Notes: generated by a model not told the origin, from the letters alone. Positions 10,170 through 21,616 are shown, counted from the stretch's first letter. The stretch: DNA of 64,000 nt from Achatina immaculata (GCA_009760885.1 CM019697.1:34003096-34067095), one strand, 5' to 3'. A program made the numbers and translations.

Positions 10170-10775
10170 TGTTGCAGAGACTGAAATAAGAATTTTTCGC
10201 TATGATCCCACAACTAAACGCCAAAGTGCTCAGTGGAAGTCATCATCATCACCAAAAGGCAAAAACATTCGTCTTCAGAAGTCGAAAGTGAAGACAATGT
10301 TGGTGTGCTTCTACGACAGCAAATGAGTTATTGACAAAGAATGTATTCCAGAGGGACAGAATGTCACTGCCAAAGTTTATTTAAGTATTTTGAAACGCCT
10401 ATTGAAAAGGATTCTCCGAGTCCGACCCGAGTATTCAACACCTGGCAGTTTTTTCCTTCTTCTTGATAATGCACCGGCTCACCGGGCGGTAGTTGTACAG
10501 AATTTTTGACCCAAAAACAAGTGTGTGTTCTCAGTCATCCACCTTATTCCCCAGATTTGTCTCCCTGCGATTATTTTCTATTCCCAAAAATTAAAGTTAC
10601 CATTTAAAGGACGCTTCTTTGACAATACTGATGACATCCAAAAGAGCCGTAACATCGAGTTTAAGGGCCCTACCAACAGAAGAACTGCAGAAGTCGTTCC
10701 AGTGATCGTGCCACTAGCTGTATCAATGCACAAGGGGCTTACTTTGAATAAAATACAGGTTATATCTTCAAATTT
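10170..10775 (+). pseudogene. Second mariner-family transposase remnant
   Basis: From about 10185 the plus strand reads Y-D-P-T-T-K-R-Q-S and S-K-V-K-T-M-L, then after an in-frame stop (10324-10326) E-G-Q-N-V, then L-D-N-A-P-A-H. A second in-frame stop follows (10507), then in a shifted frame H-P-P-Y-S-P-D-L-S-P-C-D-Y-F, then L-P-F-K-G-R-F-F-D. These are the central and C-terminal blocks of a mariner transposase from a lineage different from the one at 7405. The N-terminal DNA-binding part and clear terminal repeats are missing. Confidence 0.82.
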
Positions 10776-11403
10776 AGTATTATGTCTATAATTTTGCATC
10801 GCATTAAATCCAAAAATGATCTCAGATTTTCTCCATCACGTATAGTTGTCCCGCAAAATGGCTAGTCATTTTTGGGCGAAGTGACAATATTTGTACGCGT
10901 ACATTGAGCTTATTCTGTTACATGATTGAATACAAATAAGTAATCTGTAACAAGTACAGAACAAATTCCTTACCTCTTCTGTTCTAATATGTCAACCTTA
11001 GTCAAAAGCTTTGCTGTGCTTTTTTTCTTTTGCCACTAAAGTTGAGCTTGCTGCCTTTTCTCTTGTACGAGGCTTTTGGATTTTCACGGTGTAGCATCCA
11101 GAAATAAGTCGCCCATAACATTAACATTACCATCTAGTAATAGTCTCCCATAATATTGACATCCCATCTAGTAATAGTCTCCAGCATACCATCTAGTAAT
11201 AGTCTCCCATAATATTGACATCCCATCTAGTAATAGTCTCCAGCATACCATCTAGTAATAGTCGTCCATTATATTAACATCCCATCAACCTTGATATCTT
11301 TTTTCTATTTCCTTAACATCCTGTTGAAAATGTTCTACGTGCTGCTTGCTAACTGCGCCAAGATTTTCAGAGAAAAAGTCCAAATGCGCATGCAAGAAAC
11401 GAG
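10776..11403. repeat. Gap with a minisatellite at about 11095-11285
   Basis: The second half holds alternating CCATCTAGTAATAGTCTCC and CATAATATTGACATC blocks in a composite tandem repeat. Nothing else is recognised. The LINE insertion point follows at 11404. Confidence 0.75.
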
Positions 11404-11442
11404 CAAAATTAACGTATCTTGGGAAAAAAGTCGCCGTTAACG

Positions 11443-12519
11443 ATGGCGATGAAAAGAATCACCAACCGGACAGCTACGGAAGAATCCGTAGATCTCAGAA
11501 CTGAAGACTTAGAGTTGGATTCATACCACCAGCAAGGGACCCTGCTAACAACTTTGACAGGACCAGAGATAACAAAAGTCTCTTACACCTACCTGATGGG
11601 AGTAATCGCTGGCCCTCTAGGAGTTGGAGCCAACGGGATAGCCGGCCTGTATCATTTCCAGGACCAAACACGATGGTATGCCAAGTTAACCACGGCGGCA
11701 CACGTGGTCCATTATGACAAGTTGCACGGGCGAACCTTTGAGTCCGTTCAACCCAGAACCACAATAACCGTGGAACACCTGGACAAAGAACGCCAGAAGG
11801 GTACGGTACACTGGGTACCCCCGACTATCAAACCTGAAGGCATCAAAAGGATAGTACAACAAGTGACCGGAGACCCCGAGCCAGAGGTTTTCAGGGCGGA
11901 AGTGGCGCTGGACAAGTGGAACTTCCTGTGTCGTCCGAGGAAACTAATTCCTCACTACATAACACTCCGACCTGCGACGGAGAGCCTGAAACCCCACAAA
12001 CTGTGGGTCTCTCTTCCAGGGAGAAAAACCCCTTGCCCGAGGTGCGGCAAGGATGATCACTGGGCGAGTCAGTGCCCAGAAAAGAGAAAGAACACTGTGC
12101 AGGAAGCTCCCACAACCACAGCAGCCAACACGGCACCAAAACCGCCTACACAAGGCAAACCAGCGTCGGAAATAGCTCAACCTAAAACAAACGAAGGATG
12201 GCTTACTGCTGACGGCTTCAGGCTCTATGGGAAAAGAGCCAGAAAGAACAGTGTAAGTCCAAGACCTCCAGCGCCAGCACAACCAGCACCGGTAACACCA
12301 CCGCCACCTACGGCAGACATAGATGAACCTCCCACGCCGGAGCCTCGGCCGTTGATCATAGATGAAAGATCAGATCAAGATGACAGCGACACAGACACTA
12401 TTACGAACTTCCAGGGAGCCCGATCCTGGTCGGAGATGGCCCAGAGTGAATATGAGACAGCAGAGCCTTTCCTGGGGACCAGACAACTACGGACTATCCC
12501 AGAGGATAGCGACAACTAG
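11443..12519 (+). CDS. LINE ORF1, gag-like protein with CCHC zinc knuckle
   Basis: ORF1 of the LINE at 11404-16430. ORF1 proteins bind the element's RNA. The frame is open from 11419, but the first ATG is at 11443, giving about 358 residues. A single CCHC knuckle (C-P-R-C-G-K-D-D-H-W-A-S-Q-C, C-x2-C-x4-H-x4-C) lies near residue 205. The C-terminal third is rich in Pro and acidic residues, as in many ORF1 proteins. No frameshift or stop is seen. An ORF1 with one zinc knuckle fits Tx1-type elements better than vertebrate L1. Confidence 0.88.
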   Translation: MAMKRITNRTATEESVDLRTEDLELDSYHQQGTLLTTLTGPEITKVSYTYLMGVIAGPLGVGANGIAGLYHFQDQTRWYAKLTTAAHVVHYDKLHGRTFESVQPRTTITVEHLDKERQKGTVHWVPPTIKPEGIKRIVQQVTGDPEPEVFRAEVALDKWNFLCRPRKLIPHYITLRPATESLKPHKLWVSLPGRKTPCPRCGKDDHWASQCPEKRKNTVQEAPTTTAANTAPKPPTQGKPASEIAQPKTNEGWLTADGFRLYGKRARKNSVSPRPPAPAQPAPVTPPPPTADIDEPPTPEPRPLIIDERSDQDDSDTDTITNFQGARSWSEMAQSEYETAEPFLGTRQLRTIPEDSDN

Positions 12520-12697
12520 GCGTCACCAAGACACCACAGACATCATAGACTGTTTACGGTTAGTACGCTTTCCTTAATTTACATGCTTGTCATGCTTTTC
12601 ATTACTCATGCCATAATAGTCATGTTTAGTTTTGTTACTTACAACACACAGCATAATAGGTAATGTTTAGTGTTTATTTACTTTTTTTTAGTTTAGA

Positions 12698-15600
12698 ATG
12701 GTTGAAGAAATTATAGTTTTGTGTATCAACATTAGAGGCTTACGCACAAAACTACAGCACATAGTCTCTTTAACATTTTCATACAAACCAGATTTCATCT
12801 TAATACAAGAAACAAATATACATACAGACACACACGAAGCACAAATCACAACACAACACAACTAGGCTTCAGGCATTCATGTTTTAGCTTGGCCATTCGG
12901 GACTTAGGATCAGGGGTAGCAATAATACAGACATCAGACAGGTGGGAGGTTTTTAAGACGAATAGAGATAGTAGAGGGAGAATTGCGATATATGAGGTTA
13001 AAAACAACTCACACACATACACTATAGTTAACATACATGCACCACCCAACCGAAATCATCAGTCCGACTTCTATGAAGATTTAGAATCTCTACTCAGCCA
13101 CAGATACAGAGGACACAACATTATATTAGGAGGAGATTTCAATGGTGTAACATCAGAGTTAGACACTAAAACCACCACATATGATTTACGTCATCTAGAT
13201 TGTTTACAAGACATAATAAACACATATGATTTAGTAGATACATACAGATACACACATCCTCAAGGCAGAGAGATCACTCATGAGAACCACCAACACAATA
13301 GAGGATATAGGTTAGACAGAATTTATGCACTAAGTACATGCTACATAGCACAGGTAAGACATCTCCCTAGTACATTAGCTTTCACAGACCATAAGGCAGT
13401 CATAGCAACAGTGAACACAATACCTACAGTTACACTTTTAAAACGATCACCACACTGGAAATTTAACAACACACTCCTCCAAAATAAACAATTTATAGAA
13501 AACATGGCGCAACTGATACATAATTTCACGAATAACAAACCCACACACAACATTCAACAACACTGGGAGAATTTAAAACATGCAATAAAAGAAAAAGCAC
13601 AAATGCTCTCAACACAAATACACAGAGAAAGGCTGAGACAGGAGAAAATATTAGAAGAGGCAATCAAACTAACAAAACAGATGGATAAAAACTCACCACA
13701 TTTATTTACGCTACAAGAAGAACTTGATAAACACAGACAGCACAGATTTCAAGGCGCACTTCTAAGAACAAAACTCAATACCATTACACAAGAAATACCT
13801 ACCAGGCAGTACTTGAGCATAGAGCAAAACATACAACGAAGCAGACACATAAGAGAGATAATAGACACCACAGGGAACAGACAAACAGAAAATACAAACA
13901 TAGTACAAGCCATTAGAGAATACTACAAAAAGCTGTACACGGAGGAAGAAACACATGCACACATACAGGATAAATACATGCAGTACACTAAACAACTCAC
14001 AGATTCGGAAAAACAAGCACTAGACACACCACTAACACTAGACAACCTGGCGCAGGCACTACAAACAATGCAAGAAAATAAATCACCAGGGCCAGACGGC
14101 CTCACAGCAGAATTTTACAAACACTTTTTTTCACTTTTAGGTCCTCTCCTCTTACAAGTATTCACAGAAGCTTTCCAAAACAAACAACTCCCGCCCAGTC
14201 AAAACCTATCATACATTACTCTCATACCAAAGGGCAAAGCAGACAGAACACAACTCAAAAACTACAGACCCATATCGCTGCTAAATGTAGATTACAAGAT
14301 CCTCACAAAAGCGCTTACAAACAAGCTCAAACCATTCATGCACAAACTCATACATGAAGACCAACAATGTAGTGTAGAGGATAGGAACATACACCAGCAC
14401 ACACATTTCATACGAGACATTATATATTACACACACCAGAAGAACTGCCAGTCGTCAGTTCTTTCTTTAGATCAGGAGAAAGCATTTGATAGAGTTTCAC
14501 ACGAATACCTACACAAGACATTACTCCACTGCAATATAGGAGACTATTTCAGAGACTGGATTCAGATTCTCTACTCCAAGCCTGAGAGCAAAGTCTTAGT
14601 AAACCATACGCTTACAGAGACTTTCAGGCTAACCAGATCAGTGAGGCAGGGCTGCCCCCTCTCTCCTTTACTGTATATACTCACTCTAGAACCACTTCTA
14701 GAGAAAATCAGACAAGACACAACAATAAAAGGAACTTTCGTACCTGGCAAGGGAGACAGGAAGTTGCTGCGTATGCGGACGACACGATCTTCCTTCCAAC
14801 AACAGACAGATCAATAACTCACATTTTAGACACCTTCGCAGAGTTCGGAAAAGGCAGCGGAGCAAAACTTAACATACAAAAATCAGTCGTCATGGGTCTA
14901 GGCAAATGGCGAGATAAAAAGGACTTCCCTTTTCGTCTCACATGCACAGACAACATCCACGTTTATGGCATTACCTTCCTATCGCACCCAAATAAAATAC
15001 ACAAACCCACATGGGACAACCTCAAAACGAACATTACAAATATGTTGGAAAGATATAAATACAAAACAGCAACGATTTTTGGAAGAAGCATCATAGTAAA
15101 CACATACATAATACCAAAAATAATATACACCGCCACAGTACTAGACCTTCCCAAGCGGACAGTCAGAGAAATAAACAAACAAATCAGGAATTTTATCTTC
15201 ACAAACACCATACACAGCATACAACATAAAACCCTCATACAGGATAAAATACATGGAGGGATTGCCTTGCAAGACATACAGACAAAAATACAAGCACTCA
15301 GAATAGGCCATGTAGGCCGCATCATCAAACACCCAAACCAACATCCGCTAGCTCACTACTACATAGGACTTAGACTATTAAACCTAGTCAAATCAAACAA
15401 CTCGCAGGCACACCATTTTGGTACACTACCACCATTCTACAAGAATTGCATACAAGCAATTCAAAGACACGAGACACTCATCCAACACAAAACAAGCCAC
15501 ATATACAAACACTTGGTCAGAGAGCAAGCACCACCATTACTCTTTAGGATCAAGAGGGGACTTAGATACCCCATTTTAGACTACACCGACACGTTCAAAA

Positions 15601-16028
15601 ACCTCCATCTCAAAAACATTACACCAAAAGCTCGAGAAATCACTTTCAGGCTCATATACAATATGACACCCACGAGACACGGAGGAAAACACAGGAACAT
15701 AAGACGATGTTACATGTGCAGAAGGAACGTATTAGAAACAGAAGAACACATTTTCTACGAATGCAAAACAGTGGCAACCGCCATAAGAACAATACAGAAT
15801 ACAATAGAAACACACACGGCACAACAAGCAGACATCTATAGAGCCATAATGTTGAACACAATCCCTAAAACTCAGGCGGACACACACACCAAGTTACTGG
15901 TCCTGCTCGCGGATTTCAGGTATTTGGTGTGGACGTGCAGAAACAAGGCTCGTTTTCATTTCTGCACGTTTAGTCCTGCCACATTTTCGGGACTGGTGCA
16001 GCAAAGAGCGAACAGAATAATGGAATGA
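12698..16028 (+). pseudogene. LINE ORF2 (endonuclease and reverse transcriptase), two frameshifts
   Basis: It starts at ATG 12698 and ends at TGA 16026-16028, about 1,110 codons. The endonuclease domain shows I-N-I-R-G-L, Q-E-T-N, G-G-D-F-N-G and T-D-H-K-A-V. The reverse transcriptase shows S-P-G-P-D-G-L, L-I-P-K-G-K, N-Y-R-P-I-S-L-L, Q-E-K-A-F-D-R-V, S-V-R-Q-G-C-P-L-S-P and the catalytic Y-A-D-D (near 14775). A C-terminal C-Y-M-C...H-I-F-Y-E-C zinc-like motif is near 15705-15765. A one-base frameshift lies near 12860 (TAG in the original frame) and a second near 14755, just before Y-A-D-D. All catalytic motifs are otherwise present. Likely recently active and now dead, unless the frameshifts are sequencing errors. 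Confidence 0.9.
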
Positions 16029-16440
16029 GAGAGAGGGAGAAAGGAAGGAGTAAGAGAGAGTAAATTTAAGTTCCAAAACTTATGTACATCCAAAGAGTGA
16101 AAGAGAAGGCTTTGCCAAGAAGAATTATGTACATCAACGGAGAGAAAGACGAAGATGGGAGAGAGAGAGAGAGGAAAAGAGAGAGAGAGAGAGAGGAAAA
16201 GAGAGAGAGAGAGAGAGAGTATAAAAAGAATCTCTGAAAATTAGAGAAATATCAAAACCCTTTTTCATTTGAATTCGAAAAAAAAAAAAGTTCCCAAAAA
16301 AAAAAAAATTAAAAACACAAAGCAGGGGAACAACATGATGACAGCAACAGGGATTCCTCATACGAGGTTCCCAGTTTGCACAGTGTAAGGTCTTGATAGA
16401 CCAATCACTGAGTCTGATTTAAAAAAAAAAAAGAAACGAG

Positions 16441-16790
16441 GTTACAAGCTCACCATTCATTCATTCACTCATTTGCATGTCCCTTGCGGAACTTTGCCTC
16501 CCAAACAGCACTCCTGTAGGCCTCTCGGTTGTGAGCAAGATGGCCTGCTGCTGTTGCATCCATTTCCAGATCGTCAACGATGTCTTGCAGCCATCTTCGT
16601 CTTGGTCTTCCTCTTTTTCTTTTTCCCATTATGTATCCTTCCAATACGGTCTTCTCTAAATTATCATGACGTTTAATGTGTCCAAAATATTTCAGTTTTC
16701 TCTGTTTAATCCTCTTCACTAGCCAGCCTTCTTCAATATTAAGCTCTTGTAGTATAGATATATTAATTCTTTTTTGTGTCCACCAAACAT
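16441..16790 (-). mobile_element. LINE family A, 3' fragment
   Basis: On the minus strand it encodes the C-terminus typical of this family: F-G-H-I-K-R-H, then G-R-P-R-R-R-W-L-Q-D-I-V-D-D-L, and A-G-H-L-A-H-N-R-E-A. It ends in a (TGAA)n tail on the minus strand, seen as CATTCATTCATT at 16454. It is strongly 5'-truncated. Other family members are at 21061, 25954, 26400, 29985, 35172, 37824, 48845, 50115 and 61595. Confidence 0.88.
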
Positions 16791-16916
16791 CCCAAATTTT
16801 GGAATTTTTCCAGGATATTTTTTACAATAACTACATAGCCAGGGTTTTTTTTTTATTTTCCAGGAGCTTATTAACTCCACATTTCAGTGTTATCCGGGCC
16901 TCTTTCTCGACTTCTA

Positions 16917-17087
16917 TTATTCATCTAACATCAGTTTTCTAATATCTGGTCCCACAACAGAGCCTTCCTTTAGCTCGACTTCTGAAAGCTGAGAGAATTC
17001 ATCATAGAGGTACTGAAAACAGTTTCCAGTAGTTGGTAAGGCTTTGACAAATTGTTTCATGATGCCTGACTTTATATGAAGAAGTCT
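16917..17087 (-). pseudogene. Fragment resembling a widespread transposon-associated invertebrate protein
   Basis: The minus frame contains L-L-H-I-K-S-G-I-M-K-Q-F-V-K-A-L and later E-G-S-V-V-G-P-D-I-R-K-L-M-L-D-E before two stops. I recognise the L-H-I-K-x-G-x-M-K-x-F-V-K-A-L ... V-G-P-x-I-R pattern from a repetitive, uncharacterised protein group found in many invertebrate genomes; its function is not known to me. The 5' part is cut off by the LINE family B insertion at 17088. Confidence 0.5.
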
Positions 17088-19016
17088 CTCTCTGAACCTT
17101 AAGTGCCCAGGGCACATGGAGCTTCCGCAAGGGTTTTCCACAAATGCCTGTCCTTTGCCTTTTTTTTCTGCTCTTGCCCAGGAGAGCCCTCAACATCCTT
17201 TCTGTTGTTCTTCTCCATGTCTCTTTTGGTCTACCCTTACTTCTTTTCCCCTGTGGTGTCCATCTTAGTGCTATTTTTGGTAGTGAGTTGTCAGTCATTC
17301 GGAGCACATGTCCCAACCATCGCCAGCATCTTTCCTCAATAATTGCTGTCAGTGGCTTCATCTGCATTTCTGCCAACAAGATGTTATTTCTTATGGTGTT
17401 TGGCCAAAATATTTTTCTAATTCTTCGTAAACATTTAGTCTGGAAAGAATTCAACTTGTTTTCTATGGTTTTGGTGATTTTCCAGCATTCACTTCCATAG
17501 AGTAGTACACTTAGAACATTACTCTTAAATATCCTGATTTTCATATTTATGCTTAGTTTTTGTTGATTTCCATATAGTCTGCAGCATTGCAAAAGCCTGG
17601 TTTGCTCTAGTAAGTCTGCTGTTGATGTCCTCTGTGCTGTCTCCATTTTCTACTACTCTGCTGCCAAGGTATACAAATTCGTTGACTTCCTCCACTAACT
17701 TGCTATCTACTCTGAGTACATTTATGTTGTTCACATTTTGCTTCATTAAATTTGTCTTTCCTACGTTGATCGTTAGTCCTATGTTGTTTGCATTCTGAGT
17801 TAGCTTGTTTATTTTATCTTGCATATCTTTGTGGCTGCTTGATGGTAGACAAATGTCGTCCGCAAAGTCAAGGCCCTCCAGCACTGTGTCAAGGGTCCAT
17901 TGTAATCCTCTGCGTTTGTCTGATGTTGCCTCCTTCATTAACCAGTCTACTGCCAAGATAAATAATGTTAGTGATAGTACACATCCTTGCTTCACTCCGG
18001 TTTGTGCCCTAAAGCTGCTGTTTTCCACAGATAACTTTGCACTGAAAACCCTCGTATAGGGCTTTGATTACATTCACTATCTAATGGGGGAGGCCATGCC
18101 ATCTTATGATTTTCCATAGTGCATCTCTGTTGACACTGTCAAAGGTTTTCTCAAAATCTATAAACAATGCATATGTTGTGCTATACCACTCATTTGCCTG
18201 CTCTAATATTTGTCTAAGTACAGATATGTGGTCCATGCATGATCTTCCTTTCCTAAATCCTGCCTGCACTTTCCGAAGTTTTTCCTCAAGTGTTGGTACA
18301 ATTCTGTTGATGATTATTCTGCAAAATACTTTACTGGTGAGTGGCAGTAGGGTAATGCCTCTCCAGTTTCTGCATTCTCGGAGGTCACCCTTCTTTGGTA
18401 GTTTTACTATAAGCCCAGTTTTCCACTCCTCTGGAGCTTTTTCTAGATCCCAAATTTGTTGTAGTATTCGGCAGAGTTATTTTGGTGTTTCTGTTTCTTC
18501 TGCTTTCAACATCTCAGCAGTCACTTCATCTTCGCCTGGTGCCCTGTCTAATTTTAGCTTCATTATCACCTCCTTTACTTCACTTATTGTTATTGGTCCT
18601 GTATTGATGTTTGGTTCCATTTTTGCTTAGGGTATGTCTATTGTTTGTGCTGCTTGTGTTCTGCTTAGTAGGGTGTTAAAGTGTTCCCTCCATCTTTCAG
18701 TATTTTCTCTTTCTTCACTGACCAGTTGTCCCTTATGTGTCCTTACTGCACTCTCATATCTTGTGCTGAAGTTACCTCTCATCTGCTTTGTGATTCTGTA
18801 TATAGTTTTCATGTCATTTGCATATGCTGCTTTCTCTGCTGCTTCTGCTAAGTTGTCATAGTATTGACGTTTATCTTGACGGCATGATTCCTTCACTTCT
18901 TTGTCTTTTTGTGCATAATTACTTAAAACTTGTTCTTTTAGCCTTTGTGATTTGGTGTTCAGTAATTTTTTCTTGATTTCCTTTCTTTGCTCTATCTTTT
19001 CCCATGTGGAAAAATA

Positions 19017-19018
<2 letters not shown>
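17088..19018 (-). mobile_element. LINE family B, longest copy, 5'-truncated, with broken reverse transcriptase
   Basis: In minus-strand order: a linker region (18627-19010), the reverse transcriptase core at 18081-18269 (A-G-F-R-K-G-R-S, F-I-D-F-E-K-T-F-D-S-V), the F-A-D-D catalytic box within 17525-18028, and the C-terminal region 17100-17646 (R-W-L-G-H-V-L-R-M, G-R-P-K-E-T-W-R-R). The endonuclease domain is missing. Stops and frameshifts separate the blocks. The 3' end is CACTTAAGGTTCAGAGAGAG, a short (AG)n tail. Relatives are at 21194, 22526, 49672 and 59745. The motif style is RTE-like or a related endonuclease-type clade. Confidence 0.9.

Positions 19019-19060
<42 letters not shown>
19019..19060. 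repeat. (TA)n(CA)n microsatellite at the 5' junction of the LINE
   Basis: A pure dinucleotide tract abuts the truncated 5' end of the family B LINE. It may be the target site or may have grown after insertion. Confidence 0.95.
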
Positions 19061-19061
<1 letters not shown>

Positions 19062-19994
19062 ACCGCACTTTCAATAGAATTGTGGTCTTTCCCAATTGCC
19101 TGGCTGGCTAGGAATAAATCTTCGGTCATTTTTGCTCACGCTGGACTAGGGCTGATAACTAGTTTGTTTTAAATTCTCTACCTGGTGGGTATTTCTTACA
19201 TAAATAAACAAAAATGCCCTTTAATGTGGTTTAAAATATTTTTGGCTCTAAATATTTGGCGGCACACCTCTATCTCTTCCGCGGCAGGTCGCTTGAAAAC
19301 GCATGCTCTAACTGACGTCTATTTAATCGCTTTTTTGTTGCTACTATGAAATTGCCATTTGTATACAAATGATTAAAGCCTTTGCCTTATTCATATGTTA
19401 ACCATAAAAGACAGCCGATCATATGTCTCATACATACATTCATATGTCGTGATGTGGCTTGCAGTTATGATGAAGCTTCAGATCTTCACAAGTAAAATTA
19501 TTAGTAACTCCATTTCTTTTCCTCCGTTAGAATGTGACCGAGAAGTCCATAATTTACAATTAGCCATGAAAGGATTCATTTATTTTATGACGTATGAGTT
19601 ATAAAGATGCAATTATGGATGCCATAGAGTCTGTTTTCATCTTAAACACAGATCATCAGCCAGTGTTAAGACCATTCCTTCTTTAGCTACGCGTTCCATA
19701 AGACTCTTTTCAAAAAGATAATTTTCAGGTGCTTCTGGAAGTAAAAGATTAGAGAGATACTCACACACACATAAACATACACACACACAATCAGAAAGAG
19801 AGAGAGAAAGAGAAAGAGAGAGAGAAAGAAAGGCAGAAAGACACGCATACAGAGGACACGGCAGCAGAGGGCAGCAAACTGAACTAACAAAGACCCGCTC
19901 CTGTGTCTTTTAGTTGCTCCTGGAACTATTACTTAAGACTGACAAACGTTGGTCACATCTTCTGTATGATGACAGTAGTCAGTACTTACTGAAA
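19061..19994. other. No gene recognised
   Basis: Contains a CA/GA simple-repeat patch at about 19760-19830. The open frame at 19395-19604 has no recognisable motif. Confidence 0.5.
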
Positions 19995-20672
19995 ACCTTA
20001 CCACTTCTTCTTCTTCTTCTTCATCTTCTTCTTCATCATCATCATCTTCTTCTTCTTCTTCATCTTCTTCATCTTCTTCTTCTTCATCTTCTTCTTCTTC
20101 ATCATCATCATCATCTTCTTCTTCTTCATATTCTTCTTCTTCTTCTTCTTATTCTTCTTCTTATTCTTCTTCTTCTTCTTCTTCTTCATCATCATCATCT
20201 TCTTCTTCTTCTTCATCATCATCATCTTCTTCTTCTTCGTCTTCTTCATCTTCTTCTTCTTCTTCATCTTCTTCTTCTTCTTCATCATCATCTTCTTCTT
20301 CTTCGTCTTCTTCATCTTCTTCTTCTTCTTCATCTTCTTCTTCTTCATCATCATCTTCTTCTTCTTCTTCTTTGTCTTCTTCTTCTTCATCTTCTTCTTC
20401 TTCTTCTTCATCTTCTTCTTCTTCTTCATCATATCTTCTTCTTCTTATTCTTTTCTTCATATTCTTCTTCTTCTTCTTCATCTTCTTCTTCTTCTTCTTC
20501 TTCTTCTTCTTCATCTTCTTCTTCTTCTTCATCATCTTCTTCTTCTTCTTCATCATCTTCTTCTTCTTCATCTTCTTCTTCTTCTTCTTCATCTTCTTCT
20601 TCTTCTTCATCATCTTCTTCTTCTTCTTCATCATCTTCTTCTTCTTCTTCTTCATCTTCTTCTTCTTCTTGA
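19995..20672. repeat. 680-bp TTC/ATC trinucleotide tract
   Basis: Nearly uninterrupted TTC runs are punctuated by ATC. The plus strand is almost all pyrimidine plus occasional A; the minus strand is GAA/GAT. All frames are open and give homopolymer-like peptides (poly-Ser, poly-Leu, poly-Lys/Met, poly-Glu/Asp), which are not genes. Tracts of this kind can form triplex DNA. Confidence 0.98.
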
Positions 20673-20734
20673 TGCTCCTTGCAGATATGTAGTGAAGCTG
20701 CTGAGACAGACAACAGTATCGGATAGGAATTGGA

Positions 20735-20995
20735 TTATATCGGCTATTTTTTTTCAGTCCCTGAATGGAGCTACAAAAAGCAGGGAATGTGCAATACTTC
20801 TTTAGCAGACTCCACCACCATGGGAACAATGGAGATCCCTGCACCGTTAGCCAGGCTAGACCTTTTACTATTGATACCAAGAAGAGGAGGTGCAGGGTCT
20901 TGGTCAGCTACGGTTCGCCGACCTTGACGCTAGCATGTCACCTATGGGTGGCTGACCGATGAATCGGGTGTCTTCGCGCTGCCTGGGTTCGTTCT
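20735..20995 (+). repeat. Dispersed repeat D1, copy 1 (partner at 24921-25245)
   Basis: Shared blocks in the same order are TTTTCAGTCCC, TTCTTTAGCAGACTCCACCA, CCCTGC then CCGTTAGCCAGGCTAG, and GGTCAGCTA followed by GGTTCGC. Copy 1 has the last block about once; copy 2 has it expanded. No protein or promoter motif is recognised and the element class is unknown. Confidence 0.7.
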
Positions 20996-21060
20996 GGAAA
21001 TGGAAGAGAGCTTTTGTAGCCATGCTCCCACCCAGCTCCAGCCTAGTGCTACAAAATCGT

Positions 21061-21120
21061 TCATTCATTCATGCTTCATGTCCCTTCCGGAACTTTGCCT
21101 CCCAAACAGCACTCCTGTAG
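21061..21120 (-). mobile_element. 60-bp LINE family A insertion with 13-bp target duplication
   Basis: Only the last 60 bases of family A, including the (TGAA)n tail, are inserted. The flanks are GCTACAAAATCGT at 21048-21060 and again at 21121-21133, a perfect 13-bp duplication. This is one of the shortest clear target-primed insertions one could expect to recognise. Confidence 0.9.
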
Positions 21121-21190
21121 GCTACAAAATCGTACCAGTAATAATATTTATCTAAGATCTGAATAATATAATGGCTACTAGCAATAACAT

Positions 21191-21193
<3 letters not shown>

Positions 21194-21235
<42 letters not shown>

Positions 21236-21616
21236 CCTTAAGTGCCCAGGGCACATGGGGCTTCCGCAAGGGTTTTCCACAAATGCCTGTCCTTCGCCTT
21301 TTTTTCTGCTCTTGCCCAGGTGAGCCCTCTGTTGCTTAACATCCTTTCTGTTGTTCTTCTCCATGTCTCTTTTGGTCTACCCTTACTTCTGGCCATCTTA
21401 GTGCTATTTTTGGTAGTGAGTTGTCAGTCATTCGGAGCACGTGTCCAAACCATCGCCAGCATCTTTCCTCAATAATTGTTGTCAGTGGCTTCATCTGCAT
21501 TTCTGCTAATAAGATGTTATTTCTTATGGTGTTTGGCCAAAATATTTTTCTAATTCTTCTTAAACATTTAATCTGGAAAGAATTCAACTTGTTTTCTATG
21601 GTTGGAAAATCACCAA
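21194..21616 (-). mobile_element. LINE family B fragment with 5' micro-inversion
   Basis: The minus strand carries the family B 3' end with a long (AG)n tail (the TC run at 21194-21232) and C-terminal coding sequence. At its 5' end (plus 21604-21616), GGAAAATCACCAA is inverted relative to the other copies, where it reads TTGGTGATTTTCC. The 8-bp repeat AACATTTA at 21186-21193 and 21617-21624 looks like the target duplication. Inversion at the 5' end is the known signature of twin priming. Confidence 0.85.

Larger units (their letters stand above)
11404..16430 (+). mobile_element. Nearly complete L1/Tx1-like LINE with target-site duplication
   Basis: A 10-bp direct repeat AAGAAACGAG flanks the element at 11394-11403 and 16431-16440. 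The element is 5.03 kb. It has ORF1 with a zinc knuckle, ORF2 with apurinic-type endonuclease and reverse transcriptase, a GA-rich 3' UTR (16024-16225), and a 3' end of 12 or more A. Both ORFs lie on the plus strand. The short sequence before ORF1 suggests a slight 5' truncation. It is damaged only by two frameshifts in ORF2, so it is the youngest large retrotransposon here. The clade call (Tx1 within L1) rests on the zinc-knuckle ORF1 and the reverse transcriptase motifs and is inferred. Confidence 0.9.

Noticed and set aside
20161..20880. 239-codon minus-strand Lys/Glu/Asp-rich frame
   Set aside because: It is the translation of the GAA/GAT microsatellite.
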